DNA of 64,000 nt from assembly GCA_002280855.1 (NCBI GenBank), contig NCEU01000001.1, forward strand, positions 558,001 to 622,000, given 5' to 3'. The position numbers were made by a program, and so were the translations under genes. The DNA is from Sphingomonadales bacterium 32-65-25 (GTDB lineage Bacteria > Pseudomonadota > Alphaproteobacteria > Sphingomonadales > Sphingomonadaceae). Shown here in pieces: positions 1-7,451 of this stretch. Below the pieces are notes generated by a model. That model searched no databases and had not been told where the DNA came from. It saw only the letters and a list, made by a program, of their open reading frames with translations. The stretch's first letter is position 1. Each line of letters starts with the position of its first letter.

Positions 1-360
1 AAGGGCCGGCTGCTGCCCAATATGATGCTGTATGGCGGCCTTGGTGTTGCCGGCCTGCTGGCCGTTCGTTTCCTCTCCAGCGGCCGTATCGTGCCGGCCG
101 CGCTGGTGGCAGCGGGCGGCTGGGCGTGGTGGATGTGGAACCAGCAGGGCGGACAGGCCAATGGCGAGTTGGCGCAGGCGGCGCGGCTGCTCGGCGTTGC
201 CCCCGATGCGCCGTCCGAAACCATCTGGCAGGCGTGGCGCCAGGCGATGACCAGCGCCCACCCCGATGCCGGCGGCACCGCCGAAGCCGCCCAGGCCCTC
301 ACCGCCGCGCGCGACCTGCTGATCATGGCGGCCGAAAAGCGCCGGGACTTGGGCGACTGA
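1..360 (+). CDS. J-domain protein, 5' end possibly outside window
   Basis: The C-terminal half reads as a short DnaJ domain with the HPD tripeptide (in SAHPDAGG), preceded by one or two hydrophobic segments. This suggests a small membrane-anchored J protein like the inner-membrane DnaJ-like proteins of alphaproteobacteria. J domains stimulate DnaK-type Hsp70 ATPase activity. The frame is open from base 1, and the first in-frame ATG pair is at 22, so the true start may lie upstream. pgmG begins 7 bp after the stop, which suggests co-transcription. Seen: HPD, hydrophobic N-terminus, open 5' end. Inferred: membrane location and Hsp70 partner. Confidence 0.75.
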   Translation, partial: KGRLLPNMMLYGGLGVAGLLAVRFLSSGRIVPAALVAAGGWAWWMWNQQGGQANGELAQAARLLGVAPDAPSETIWQAWRQAMTSAHPDAGGTAEAAQALTAARDLLIMAAEKRRDLGD

Positions 361-367
361 GCGCCTG

Positions 368-1750
368 ATGGCCGGCCACAGCTTCCATCCCAGCCTGCTG
401 CGCGCCTACGACATTCGCGGCATCGTGGGCGACACCCTGACCGAGGACGACGCCACCGCCGTTGGCCGCAGTTTTGGCACCATGCTGCGCCGCGCCGGCG
501 GCCGTACCGTCTGCCTGGGCCGCGATGGCCGCGTGAGCAGCCGCAGCCTGGCCAACGCCGTTGCCGACGGGCTGCTGGCGGCCGGCTGCGACGTGATCGA
601 TATCGGCCTCGGCCCCTCGCCGATGCTGTATTTCAGCGTGTTCGAAATGCACGCCGATGCTGGCCTGATGGTCACCGGCAGCCACAATCCGCCCGATTGG
701 AACGGCATCAAGATGATGCGCAGCAGCGGACCCTTCCATGGTGCCGATATTCAGGCGCTTGGCACCTTGGCAGCAGCGGGCGATTGGGAGACGGGTAGCG
801 GTTCATCCCGCACCGCCGATATCATGGATCGCTATGTCCAAGCGATGCTGGCCGATTTTCGCGGCAGCGCCTTCACCATCGCGTGGGATTGCGGCAACGG
901 CGCCGCCGGCCCGGTGGTGGAACGGCTGACCCGCCTCCTGCCCGGCACCCATCATCTGTTGTTCAGCGACGTGGATGGCCGATTCCCCAATCACCACCCC
1001 GATCCAACGGTGGAAGCCAATCTGGCCGATCTCAAGCGCGTGGTGATCGAAAAAGGCTGCGATTTCGGCGTGGCCTTTGATGGCGATGCAGATCGTATCG
1101 GCGCGATCGATGGCCAGGGCCGCGTGGTGTGGGGCGATGAACTGCTGGGCATATTGGCCGAGCCTGTGCTGCATGAACTGCCCGGCAGCACCATCATCGG
1201 CGACATCAAGGCCAGCCAGGCCTTGTTCGATCGCATCGCCGCGCTGGGCGGTGTGCCCGACATGTGGAAGAGCGGCCACAGCCTGATGAAGGCCCGCCTG
1301 CTGGAACTGAACGCGCCGCTGGCCGGCGAAATGAGCGGCCACATCTTCTTCGCCCACCGCTGGCATGGCGTGGACGATGGCATCTTGGCCGCCGTGCGCC
1401 TGATCGAGGCGGTGACGGCACTGGGCGGCTCGCTGACAGCGCTGAAAGACGCGATGCCAGCGATGATCAACACACCGGAGTTTCGATTCCCCTGCCCCGA
1501 AACCCGCAAGTTTGCCGTCGTTGCCGAGGTGCTGGCCCGGCTGAAGGCCGAGGGCGCCCGCGTGAACGAGATCGACGGCGCCCGCGTGATGCGCGTCGAT
1601 GGCTGGTGGCTGCTGCGCGCGTCGAACACCCAGGATGTGCTGACGGCGCGCGTCGAAGCCAGGGATGCCGCTGCGCTGGCGCGCTTGCTGGCCGAGCTGA
1701 ATGACCAGTTGGCCCTGTCCGGCGTGGCGCCCGTTGCCGCCAGCCACTGA
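368..1750 (+). CDS. pgmG: phosphoglucomutase/phosphomannomutase
   Basis: A 460-aa alpha-D-phosphohexomutase that interconverts the 6-phosphates and 1-phosphates of glucose and mannose, feeding nucleotide-sugar synthesis for exopolysaccharide and LPS. Visible motifs are the phosphoserine loop TGSHNPP (Ser about 105), the metal loop DGDADR (about 238-243), the sugar-binding loop GEMSGH (about 320-325) and a C-terminal phosphate-binding RASNT. The length matches bacterial PMM/PGM enzymes, including the sphingomonad PgmG. It follows the J-domain gene by 7 bp. All key residues are intact. The symbol rests on the presumed sphingomonad origin; manB or algC are equivalent names. Confidence 0.93.
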   Translation: MAGHSFHPSLLRAYDIRGIVGDTLTEDDATAVGRSFGTMLRRAGGRTVCLGRDGRVSSRSLANAVADGLLAAGCDVIDIGLGPSPMLYFSVFEMHADAGLMVTGSHNPPDWNGIKMMRSSGPFHGADIQALGTLAAAGDWETGSGSSRTADIMDRYVQAMLADFRGSAFTIAWDCGNGAAGPVVERLTRLLPGTHHLLFSDVDGRFPNHHPDPTVEANLADLKRVVIEKGCDFGVAFDGDADRIGAIDGQGRVVWGDELLGILAEPVLHELPGSTIIGDIKASQALFDRIAALGGVPDMWKSGHSLMKARLLELNAPLAGEMSGHIFFAHRWHGVDDGILAAVRLIEAVTALGGSLTALKDAMPAMINTPEFRFPCPETRKFAVVAEVLARLKAEGARVNEIDGARVMRVDGWWLLRASNTQDVLTARVEARDAAALARLLAELNDQLALSGVAPVAASH

Positions 1751-1808
1751 CGGAGCGGGACAACACACCCCTTCCCCCGTTCCCGCCAATCCCCTAAGCC
1801 ACTGAAGC

Positions 1809-2522
1809 ATGAGCATCTGGGCGACTTTGGCCGGCACGGCACTGGGCCTGGTGATCGGCGGCCCCTTGGGGGCATTGGCCGGCGCGGCGGCGGGCGGCGC
1901 CGTGGATGCCATGCGGGCCCGCGCCACCACCCCGGAACGTCGCCGAGTCGCCTTCTCCATCGCCGCCATCGCACTCGCCGCCAAGATGGCCAGCGCCGAT
2001 GGCAATGCCAGCGCCGCCGAATTCGCCACCTTCCAGCGCCTGTTCCATGTTGATCCAGCCGAGGCCGGCAATGCGCGCCGCTTCTATGATCTGGCCAAGG
2101 GATCGATGGCGGGCTTTCAGGCCTATGCCATCCAGGCTGCCGATCTGCTTGGCCAGGGTTCGGCCACGCTGGAGGATCTGCTCGATGCGCTGTGGATGAT
2201 CGCGGCGGTGGATGGCTTTCACGAGGCCGAACTGGCCTTTCTGGGCGAAGTCGCCACCATCCTGGGTTTTGATGAAGCAGCGCAAGCCCGTATCCGCCGC
2301 CGCCACCTCGCGCCGGCGGCCGATGATCCGTGGGCGGTGCTGGGGGTGGAGCCGGGCGCCGATGCCGCCGCGCTGCGCGCCGCCTATCACGCCCTGGTAA
2401 AACGCTATCACCCCGATCGCGCGCTGGCCGAAGGCGTGCCGTCCGAATTCATCCGTGTCTCCGAACTCAGGATGGCCGATATCAACGCCGCCTATGACCG
2501 GCTGACCGGAAGACGGCGATGA
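1809..2522 (+). CDS. TerB/DjlA-like protein with C-terminal J domain
   Basis: A 237-aa protein in three parts. First is a glycine/alanine-rich hydrophobic N-terminus (about 5-35) that could insert in the membrane. Next is a helical TerB-like region (about 50-165) rich in acidic and aromatic residues. Last is a C-terminal J domain starting at DPWAVLGV with the HPD motif in KRYHPDR. This order resembles DjlA, a membrane-anchored DnaK co-chaperone, although DjlA is usually longer. The stop overlaps the next start (ATGA), so translation is probably coupled to the transporter gene. It is the second J protein next to pgmG. Confidence 0.85.
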   Translation: MSIWATLAGTALGLVIGGPLGALAGAAAGGAVDAMRARATTPERRRVAFSIAAIALAAKMASADGNASAAEFATFQRLFHVDPAEAGNARRFYDLAKGSMAGFQAYAIQAADLLGQGSATLEDLLDALWMIAAVDGFHEAELAFLGEVATILGFDEAAQARIRRRHLAPAADDPWAVLGVEPGADAAALRAAYHALVKRYHPDRALAEGVPSEFIRVSELRMADINAAYDRLTGRRR

Positions 2523-3403
2523 AACCCCTGCATCTTGCCATGATCCTCGCCATCGACGTGGTGTGGGGCTGCAATATCGTCGCCGTGAAGGAAGGCGTGA
2601 TGAGCGCCGGGCCGTTCACGGCGGTGCTGCTGCGCTATGTCGTCGCCACGGCCGTCTGCCTGCCGTTCCTGCGCTGGCTGCCGGGGCGGATGGGGCTGAT
2701 CCTGCTGGCGGGCTTTGTGTCCGGTGCGCTGTTCATGTCGCTGGGGGCGGTGAGTTTTGCGCTGGCCGACAATATTTCCGCGCTGTCCATCGTTGGCCAA
2801 CTCGGCGTGCCGTTCAGCCTGATCCTCGCCGTGATCTTCATGAAGGAGGAAATCCGCTGGCCGCGCATCACCGCCATCGCCATCTGCTTCATGGGCGTGG
2901 TGGTGATGGGCTTTGATCCGGCGATCGCCAGTGAACGCATCGGCATTTTGCTCACGGTGGGCGCGGCCTTGAGCTGGGCGGCGGGTAACCTGTTGTTCCG
3001 AAAGCTGCAGGGCGTGTCGGTGCTGGTGATCCACGGCTGGCTCGGCATTGTCGCCATTCCGATCATGGCCACGCTGGCCTATGCGTTCGAGCCTGCCAAG
3101 CTTGCCGCCATCCCCGATCTGCCGCTCAGCACCTGGGGCTGGATCGCCTATTCGGGCATCATGTCCAGCATTGTTGGCCACGGCGGAATGACCTGGCTGT
3201 TCCAGCGCTACCCGGTCGCTGTCGTCTCGCCGCTCACCCTGCCGACGCCGCTGATCTCGGTCGCCATCGCGGTGGCCGTGTATGACACGCCGATCACTGG
3301 CCAGATGATGGTCGGCGGGCTCTTGACGCTGGTCGGTGTCGCCATCATCACCATCCGCACCGCGCAACGCCGCGACAGCGACATGCCGGTGGAGCCCACA
3401 TGA
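2519..3403 (+). CDS. EamA/DMT-family transporter
   Basis: A 294-aa integral membrane protein with about ten hydrophobic helices arranged as two five-helix repeats, typical of drug/metabolite (EamA, RhaT-like) exporters. The first repeat opens with the family-like VWGCNIVAVKEG near residue 15. The second half includes a SWAAGNLLFRK stretch. The substrate cannot be told; relatives export amino acids or metabolites. The start overlaps the preceding TerB/J-domain gene by 4 bp, and its stop overlaps the following amidase by 4 bp. The three genes therefore form a translationally coupled unit. Confidence 0.9.
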   Translation: MKPLHLAMILAIDVVWGCNIVAVKEGVMSAGPFTAVLLRYVVATAVCLPFLRWLPGRMGLILLAGFVSGALFMSLGAVSFALADNISALSIVGQLGVPFSLILAVIFMKEEIRWPRITAIAICFMGVVVMGFDPAIASERIGILLTVGAALSWAAGNLLFRKLQGVSVLVIHGWLGIVAIPIMATLAYAFEPAKLAAIPDLPLSTWGWIAYSGIMSSIVGHGGMTWLFQRYPVAVVSPLTLPTPLISVAIAVAVYDTPITGQMMVGGLLTLVGVAIITIRTAQRRDSDMPVEPT

Positions 3404-4068
3404 TCCAGCGCGCCAGCCCCAATTTCAACGACCGGCTGCTTCCGATCGGCATTCTCGTGCTGCATTACACCGGCATGCAGAGCGGTGCCGAAGCCATCGA
3501 CTGGCTGGCCAACCCGCAATCCGGCGTTTCCGCCCACTATGTCGTCGCCGAAGACGGCCAGGTGCTGCAAATGGTGGATGAGTCCAAGCGCGCCTGGCAC
3601 GCCGGGCGTAGCTGGTGGCGAGGCGTGACGGACGTGAATAGCGCCAGCATCGGCATCGAGATCGTCAATCCCGGCCACGAGTTCGGCTATGTCCCCTTCC
3701 CCACCCCGCAGATGGACGCCGTGCACGCACTGGTTGCCGAAATCTGCGCCCGCCATGCCATTCAGCCCGCCAACGTGGTGGGCCACAGCGACATCGCCCC
3801 CACCCGCAAGGAAGACCCCGGCGAACTGTTCGACTGGGCACGTCTGGCCCGCGCCGGCCTCGCTGCGAGCCCGAAGCCGTGCATGGACCCCAACTGGACC
3901 GACATGGGTTTCATGGCCGCGCTCAGCCGCTATGGCTACAATATCACGCCGCCGCTTGAGGCCGTCATCGCCTTCCAGCGCCACCACCGCCCGGCGCGGT
4001 TCGACGGCATGATCGATGCGGAAACACGCACGATCCTGCGCGGGCTGCTGCTGGCGGAAGGGCTGTAA
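3400..4068 (+). CDS. N-acetylmuramoyl-L-alanine amidase, AmiD-like
   Basis: A 222-aa zinc amidase (Amidase_2 / PGRP fold) that cuts the bond between MurNAc and the stem peptide, so it acts in cell-wall recycling. Visible zinc-site features are the histidine in VLHYTG (about 23), WHAG in the middle, and GHSDIAPTRKEDPG near residue 130. The C-terminal 60 residues (YNITPPLEAVIAFQRHH onward) look like a peptidoglycan-binding domain. No clear signal peptide is present, so it may be cytoplasmic like AmpD, although the domain order is AmiD-like. It overlaps the upstream transporter by 4 bp. Confidence 0.9.
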   Translation: MIQRASPNFNDRLLPIGILVLHYTGMQSGAEAIDWLANPQSGVSAHYVVAEDGQVLQMVDESKRAWHAGRSWWRGVTDVNSASIGIEIVNPGHEFGYVPFPTPQMDAVHALVAEICARHAIQPANVVGHSDIAPTRKEDPGELFDWARLARAGLAASPKPCMDPNWTDMGFMAALSRYGYNITPPLEAVIAFQRHHRPARFDGMIDAETRTILRGLLLAEGL

Positions 4069-4103
4069 AAAAAAGCGGCCAGTGCCCGAGGGAGCACCGG
4101 CCG
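4067..4103 (-). terminator. Rho-independent terminator for the DUF6522 gene
   Basis: On the minus strand an imperfect hairpin (outer CGGCC/GGCCG, inner TGC/GCA) at 4076-4103 is followed by eight consecutive T residues at 4067-4074. It lies downstream of the minus-strand DUF6522 gene and touches the stop codon of the amidase. Between it and that gene (4104-4268) I see nothing else. Confidence 0.7.
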
Positions 4104-4268
4104 TGAGAGTTCCGCCGATGGTCCAACAGGGGGAAGGCCACCGTAGTTGCGGGCGCTGGCAGGGCTGCCAGCCAGCGGGCCGGTGAAATTAGGTGGCCGG
4201 CCCGATGCGCAAGTTATGCCGTCAGCGCACAAACATTGCAAGTCTGTAATGTTGGTCTGCGCCGATTT

Positions 4269-4574
4269 TCACACTGCGCCCGGCTTGCGCGCGCCCAGCG
4301 GCAGATCATGGCCGCCGAAATCGAGGGTCGATTTGGAGATCACGCTGCCCAGCGCATCGACAATCAGGCGCAGGCGGCGCTTGTCGGTGGCGAAGGTCAA
4401 CCGGAAGGTGCCGAAATCCTCGTCCACGCCGGCTTCCACCCACGAGGTGATCAGGCGCCCGGCCAGCATCGGCTGCACCTGTTCGGGGTTTAGTTTCAGC
4501 CCTTCGGCGATGGTTTCCGCCGAGACCGTGAAACTTTCACCCCCGCTCCCTACAATGCCTTCGATTTCGATCAT
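4269..4574 (-). CDS. DUF6522-like small protein
   Basis: A 101-aa protein beginning MIEIEGIV, with a central acidic stretch and the segment FRLTFATDKRRLRLIVD. This pattern matches the small DUF6522 proteins of alphaproteobacteria; function unknown. The longer reading with a start at 4682 is rejected because it would run through the RNase P RNA gene on the other strand. From 4574 the gene diverges from rnpB with a 46-bp gap, so the two must have overlapping promoter regions. A terminator follows at 4067-4103. Confidence 0.7.
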   Translation of the reverse strand: MIEIEGIVGSGGESFTVSAETIAEGLKLNPEQVQPMLAGRLITSWVEAGVDEDFGTFRLTFATDKRRLRLIVDALGSVISKSTLDFGGHDLPLGARKPGAV

Positions 4575-4620
4575 GCCGCTGCCTGTGGCGCGAATCGCCG
4601 CGTCATGGCAATGGCAAAGC

Positions 4621-5023
4621 GCGATCACGTCGTTGGGCGACCGCGTCAGGTGCAAATCTGCCGAGGAAAGTCCGGGCTCCACGGAACGCGGTGCCGGGTA
4701 ACGCCCGGCGGTTCGGGGAAACCCGGATCAGGGACAGTGCCACAGAGAAGATACCGCCGATGGCTCTGGCAACAGAGGACAGGCAAGGGTGAAACGGTGC
4801 GGCAAGAGCGCACCGCGCGATGGGCAACCAAAGCGGCACGGCAAACCCCACCGGGAGCAAGACCGAATAGGGATGGCGCGCATGCTTCGGCATGCAGGGC
4901 AGGAACCGGCCCAGTCATCCGGGTTGGTTGCTGGAGGCGGCGGGTAACCGCCGTCCGAGAGGAATGGTCGCCCAGGGGCTTTATGGCTCTGGACAGAACC
5001 CGGCTTACAGGCGGCGTGATCGC
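4621..5023 (+). ncRNA. rnpB: RNase P RNA (M1 RNA), bacterial type A
   Basis: The catalytic RNA of RNase P, which matures tRNA 5' ends together with the RnpA protein. The conserved P4 5' strand GAGGAAAGTCCGGGCTCC is at about 4662-4679, and its partner ACAGAACCCGGCTTACAG is at about 4993-5010. The ends are set by helix P1: GCGATCACG at 4621-4629 pairs perfectly with CGTGATCGC at 5015-5023. The length of about 400 nt fits type A alphaproteobacterial RNAs. Protein frames crossing this segment on either strand are not genes. Confidence 0.96.
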
Positions 5024-5039
5024 ATCGCAGCCCCCTCCT

Positions 5040-7091
5040 TCACCCACTCCGCAGCAACGCCACCCCTGCATCCCGCTCGAACAGATACAACAGCACCCTT
5101 GCCGCCTGCCCCCGCGCCCCATCCAGCCCGCCATCGCGATCAAGCAGCAACCGCCCATCGTCGCGCGCCATGGTGACAAACTTCTGCACGCGTTCCGGAT
5201 CGGCAAAGCGAAACGCCTCCTCCCCCGATTGGCGCGTGCCCAATATCTCTCCGGCGCCGCGCAGGCGCAGATCCTCCTCGGCAATGCGGAAGCCATCGTT
5301 GGTTTCGCGCATCAGCTTCAGCCGGCTGCGGGCGGTCTCCGAAAGCTCCTCGCCGCGCAGCAGCATGCACACGCTCTGCCCACTCCCCCGTCCGACCCGG
5401 CCACGCAGCTGGTGCAACTGCGCCAGGCCGAAGCGCTCCGCTGCCTCGATGATCATCAGCGTGGCGTTGGGCACATCCACCCCCACCTCGATCACCGTCG
5501 TTGCCACCAGCACGGCCAGCCGCCCGGCAGCAAAATCGGCCATCACCGCATCCTTGTCCGGCCCCTTCATCTTGCCGTGGACAAGGCCGACCTTGCCCTC
5601 CCCCAGCCGCCCCTTCAGGAACGCCGCGCGGGTGGTGGCGGCCGCTTCGTCCGCATCCTCGGTGCCATCGACCAACGGACACACCCAATAGGCCTGGCCA
5701 CCGGATTCGACATGGCGGGCAAGGCCGGCCGCGACATCCTCGAAGCGGGCGGTCACTCGCGTTTCGATGGGCTGGCGACCGGGCGGGCGCTCGTCGATCT
5801 GGCTCTGATCCATTTCGCCAAAGCGCGTGAGCGCAAGGCTGCGCGGAATCGGCGTTGCGGTCATCGCCAGCACGTGCGGCGGCACCCGACCCTTGTTGGC
5901 CAGCATCAGACGTTGGGCGACGCCAAAGCGATGCTGTTCATCCACCACCACCAGGCCCAGATCGTCATAGGCGACCGCTTCCTGGAAAATGGCATGGGTA
6001 CCAACAAGGATATCGATCCGGCCCGCTGCCAGATCAGCCAGCAACGCCTCGCGCGCCTTGCCCTTGTCGCGGCCGGTGAGCAGCTCGATCCGCACCGGCA
6101 GACCAGCGGCGACCTTGGTCAACGTCGCATGATGCTGTCGGGCGAGGATTTCGGTGGGCGCCAGCAAGGCCGCCTGCGTTCCCGCCTCCACCGCGGTGAG
6201 CATGGCGATCAGGCCGACCATCGTCTTGCCCGAACCCACGTCGCCCTGCAGCAGCCGTAGCATCGGTTGCGCCTGCGCCATATCGCCGGTGATTTCGCCG
6301 ATCACGCGGGCTTGCGCCCCGGTCAGCTGCCACGGCAGGCTGGCGATCAACGGCTGCACCAGCCGGCCATTGCCCGCCAATGCCCGCCCGCGTCGCGCCC
6401 GCGTATCGGCCCGCACCAGCAGCAGCGCCAACTGGTTGGCCAGCAATTCGTCATAGGCCAGCCGGTCGCGCCCCCCTTCCATCCGGTGCGCGGCATGGAG
6501 CGACTCGGTGAACGATGCCCAACCGTAGCGTTCGATGACACTCGGCTCGATCCACTCGTCCAAAGCCGGAACGCGCGTTAGCGCCTCGCCCACCAACTGC
6601 CCCATGCGGCGGTTGGTGACGCCCTCCGTCAGCGGATAGACCGGCTCGCGCAAGCCGGGCGGCGCGGCGCTGTCCATCGCCAACACCTCGGGGTGGGCGA
6701 TCTGCAGTTTCTGGCCGTACCGGTCGAGCTTGCCGATCACCCGCTTTTCCACGCCGATCGGCAGCTTGGTCTGCGCCCAATTGGCGGTCTGGCCAAAGAA
6801 GGTGAGGTCAACCCACTGGCCGCCACGGTCCACCGCCGCCACGCGCAACGGGCTGCGCGGGCCCCCGCGCTCGTGGCGGGCCGGCGTCAGCGGCACCACC
6901 ACCGGGCGGCCGACCAGGCTTTCGTCCAGCGTGTCCACCGCCAGCCGGTCGATCACCATCGTCGGCAGATGGAACGCCAGGTCGAGCGCCCGCGTGATCT
7001 TCAGTCGCGCCAATTGCCGCACCTGCGCCGAACCGACGCCCTTCAGCGCGGCCACTTCGGCGAACAGGGGGTTGAGGATGGCAGGGCGCAT
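5040..7091 (-). CDS. recG: ATP-dependent DNA helicase RecG
   Basis: A 683-aa superfamily 2 helicase that regresses stalled replication forks and processes Holliday junctions. The N-terminal wedge/OB region (about 1-240) precedes the helicase core, with Walker A GDVGSGKT (about 284) and the Walker B variant DEQHRFG (about 380). Further along are TATPIPR and the late motif QLRGRVGRG. The start MRPAILNP at 7091 is preferred over the longer frame to 7145 because RecG proteins start close to this point and the extension would enter the sdhE promoter. It is divergent from sdhE, with 75 bp between starts. The stop lies 16 bp from the rnpB 3' end. Confidence 0.97.
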   Translation of the reverse strand: MRPAILNPLFAEVAALKGVGSAQVRQLARLKITRALDLAFHLPTMVIDRLAVDTLDESLVGRPVVVPLTPARHERGGPRSPLRVAAVDRGGQWVDLTFFGQTANWAQTKLPIGVEKRVIGKLDRYGQKLQIAHPEVLAMDSAAPPGLREPVYPLTEGVTNRRMGQLVGEALTRVPALDEWIEPSVIERYGWASFTESLHAAHRMEGGRDRLAYDELLANQLALLLVRADTRARRGRALAGNGRLVQPLIASLPWQLTGAQARVIGEITGDMAQAQPMLRLLQGDVGSGKTMVGLIAMLTAVEAGTQAALLAPTEILARQHHATLTKVAAGLPVRIELLTGRDKGKAREALLADLAAGRIDILVGTHAIFQEAVAYDDLGLVVVDEQHRFGVAQRLMLANKGRVPPHVLAMTATPIPRSLALTRFGEMDQSQIDERPPGRQPIETRVTARFEDVAAGLARHVESGGQAYWVCPLVDGTEDADEAAATTRAAFLKGRLGEGKVGLVHGKMKGPDKDAVMADFAAGRLAVLVATTVIEVGVDVPNATLMIIEAAERFGLAQLHQLRGRVGRGSGQSVCMLLRGEELSETARSRLKLMRETNDGFRIAEEDLRLRGAGEILGTRQSGEEAFRFADPERVQKFVTMARDDGRLLLDRDGGLDGARGQAARVLLYLFERDAGVALLRSG

Positions 7092-7166
7092 GATATGGCA
7101 CCGTTGATAGCACCGCGCTGGCCGTTTGAAACGCCCGCGCGGCATTTGTGTTTTAAGGGCCGTCAG

Positions 7167-7451
7167 ATGAACGACAACCAGATCGATCCGTGGGACTTGC
7201 GCATCCGCAAGGCCAAGTATCGCGCATCACACCGCGGCACCAAGGAATCCGATCTGGTGGTGGGCGGCTTCTTCGATCGCCATCACACGACGTGGGACGA
7301 AGCAGCGCTGGCCTGGTTCGAGATCCTGCTGGAAGAACAGGATGTCGATATCCTGGCCTGGGCCTTCGGCACCGCCGCCGTTCCACCCCGGCTGGAGGGC
7401 GAGCAGATGCAGCTGCTGAAGAAACTCGATTATGTCGAAGTGACGAAATGA
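7167..7451 (+). CDS. sdhE: succinate dehydrogenase assembly factor 2 (SdhE)
   Basis: A 94-aa protein that promotes covalent attachment of FAD to SdhA, the flavoprotein of succinate dehydrogenase. It carries the diagnostic RGxxE motif in SHRGTKESD (about 24-28) and an all-helical acidic C-terminus. The start at 7167 was chosen from family length; a longer upstream frame overlaps the divergent recG start. Its stop overlaps the mfd start (ATGA), so expression is probably coupled to mfd. Confidence 0.93.
   Translation: MNDNQIDPWDLRIRKAKYRASHRGTKESDLVVGGFFDRHHTTWDEAALAWFEILLEEQDVDILAWAFGTAAVPPRLEGEQMQLLKKLDYVEVTK

Noticed and set aside
4605..6260. 551-aa plus-strand frame across rnpB and the recG region
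   Set aside because: It covers the conserved RNase P RNA and the antisense of recG; both explain the sequence better.
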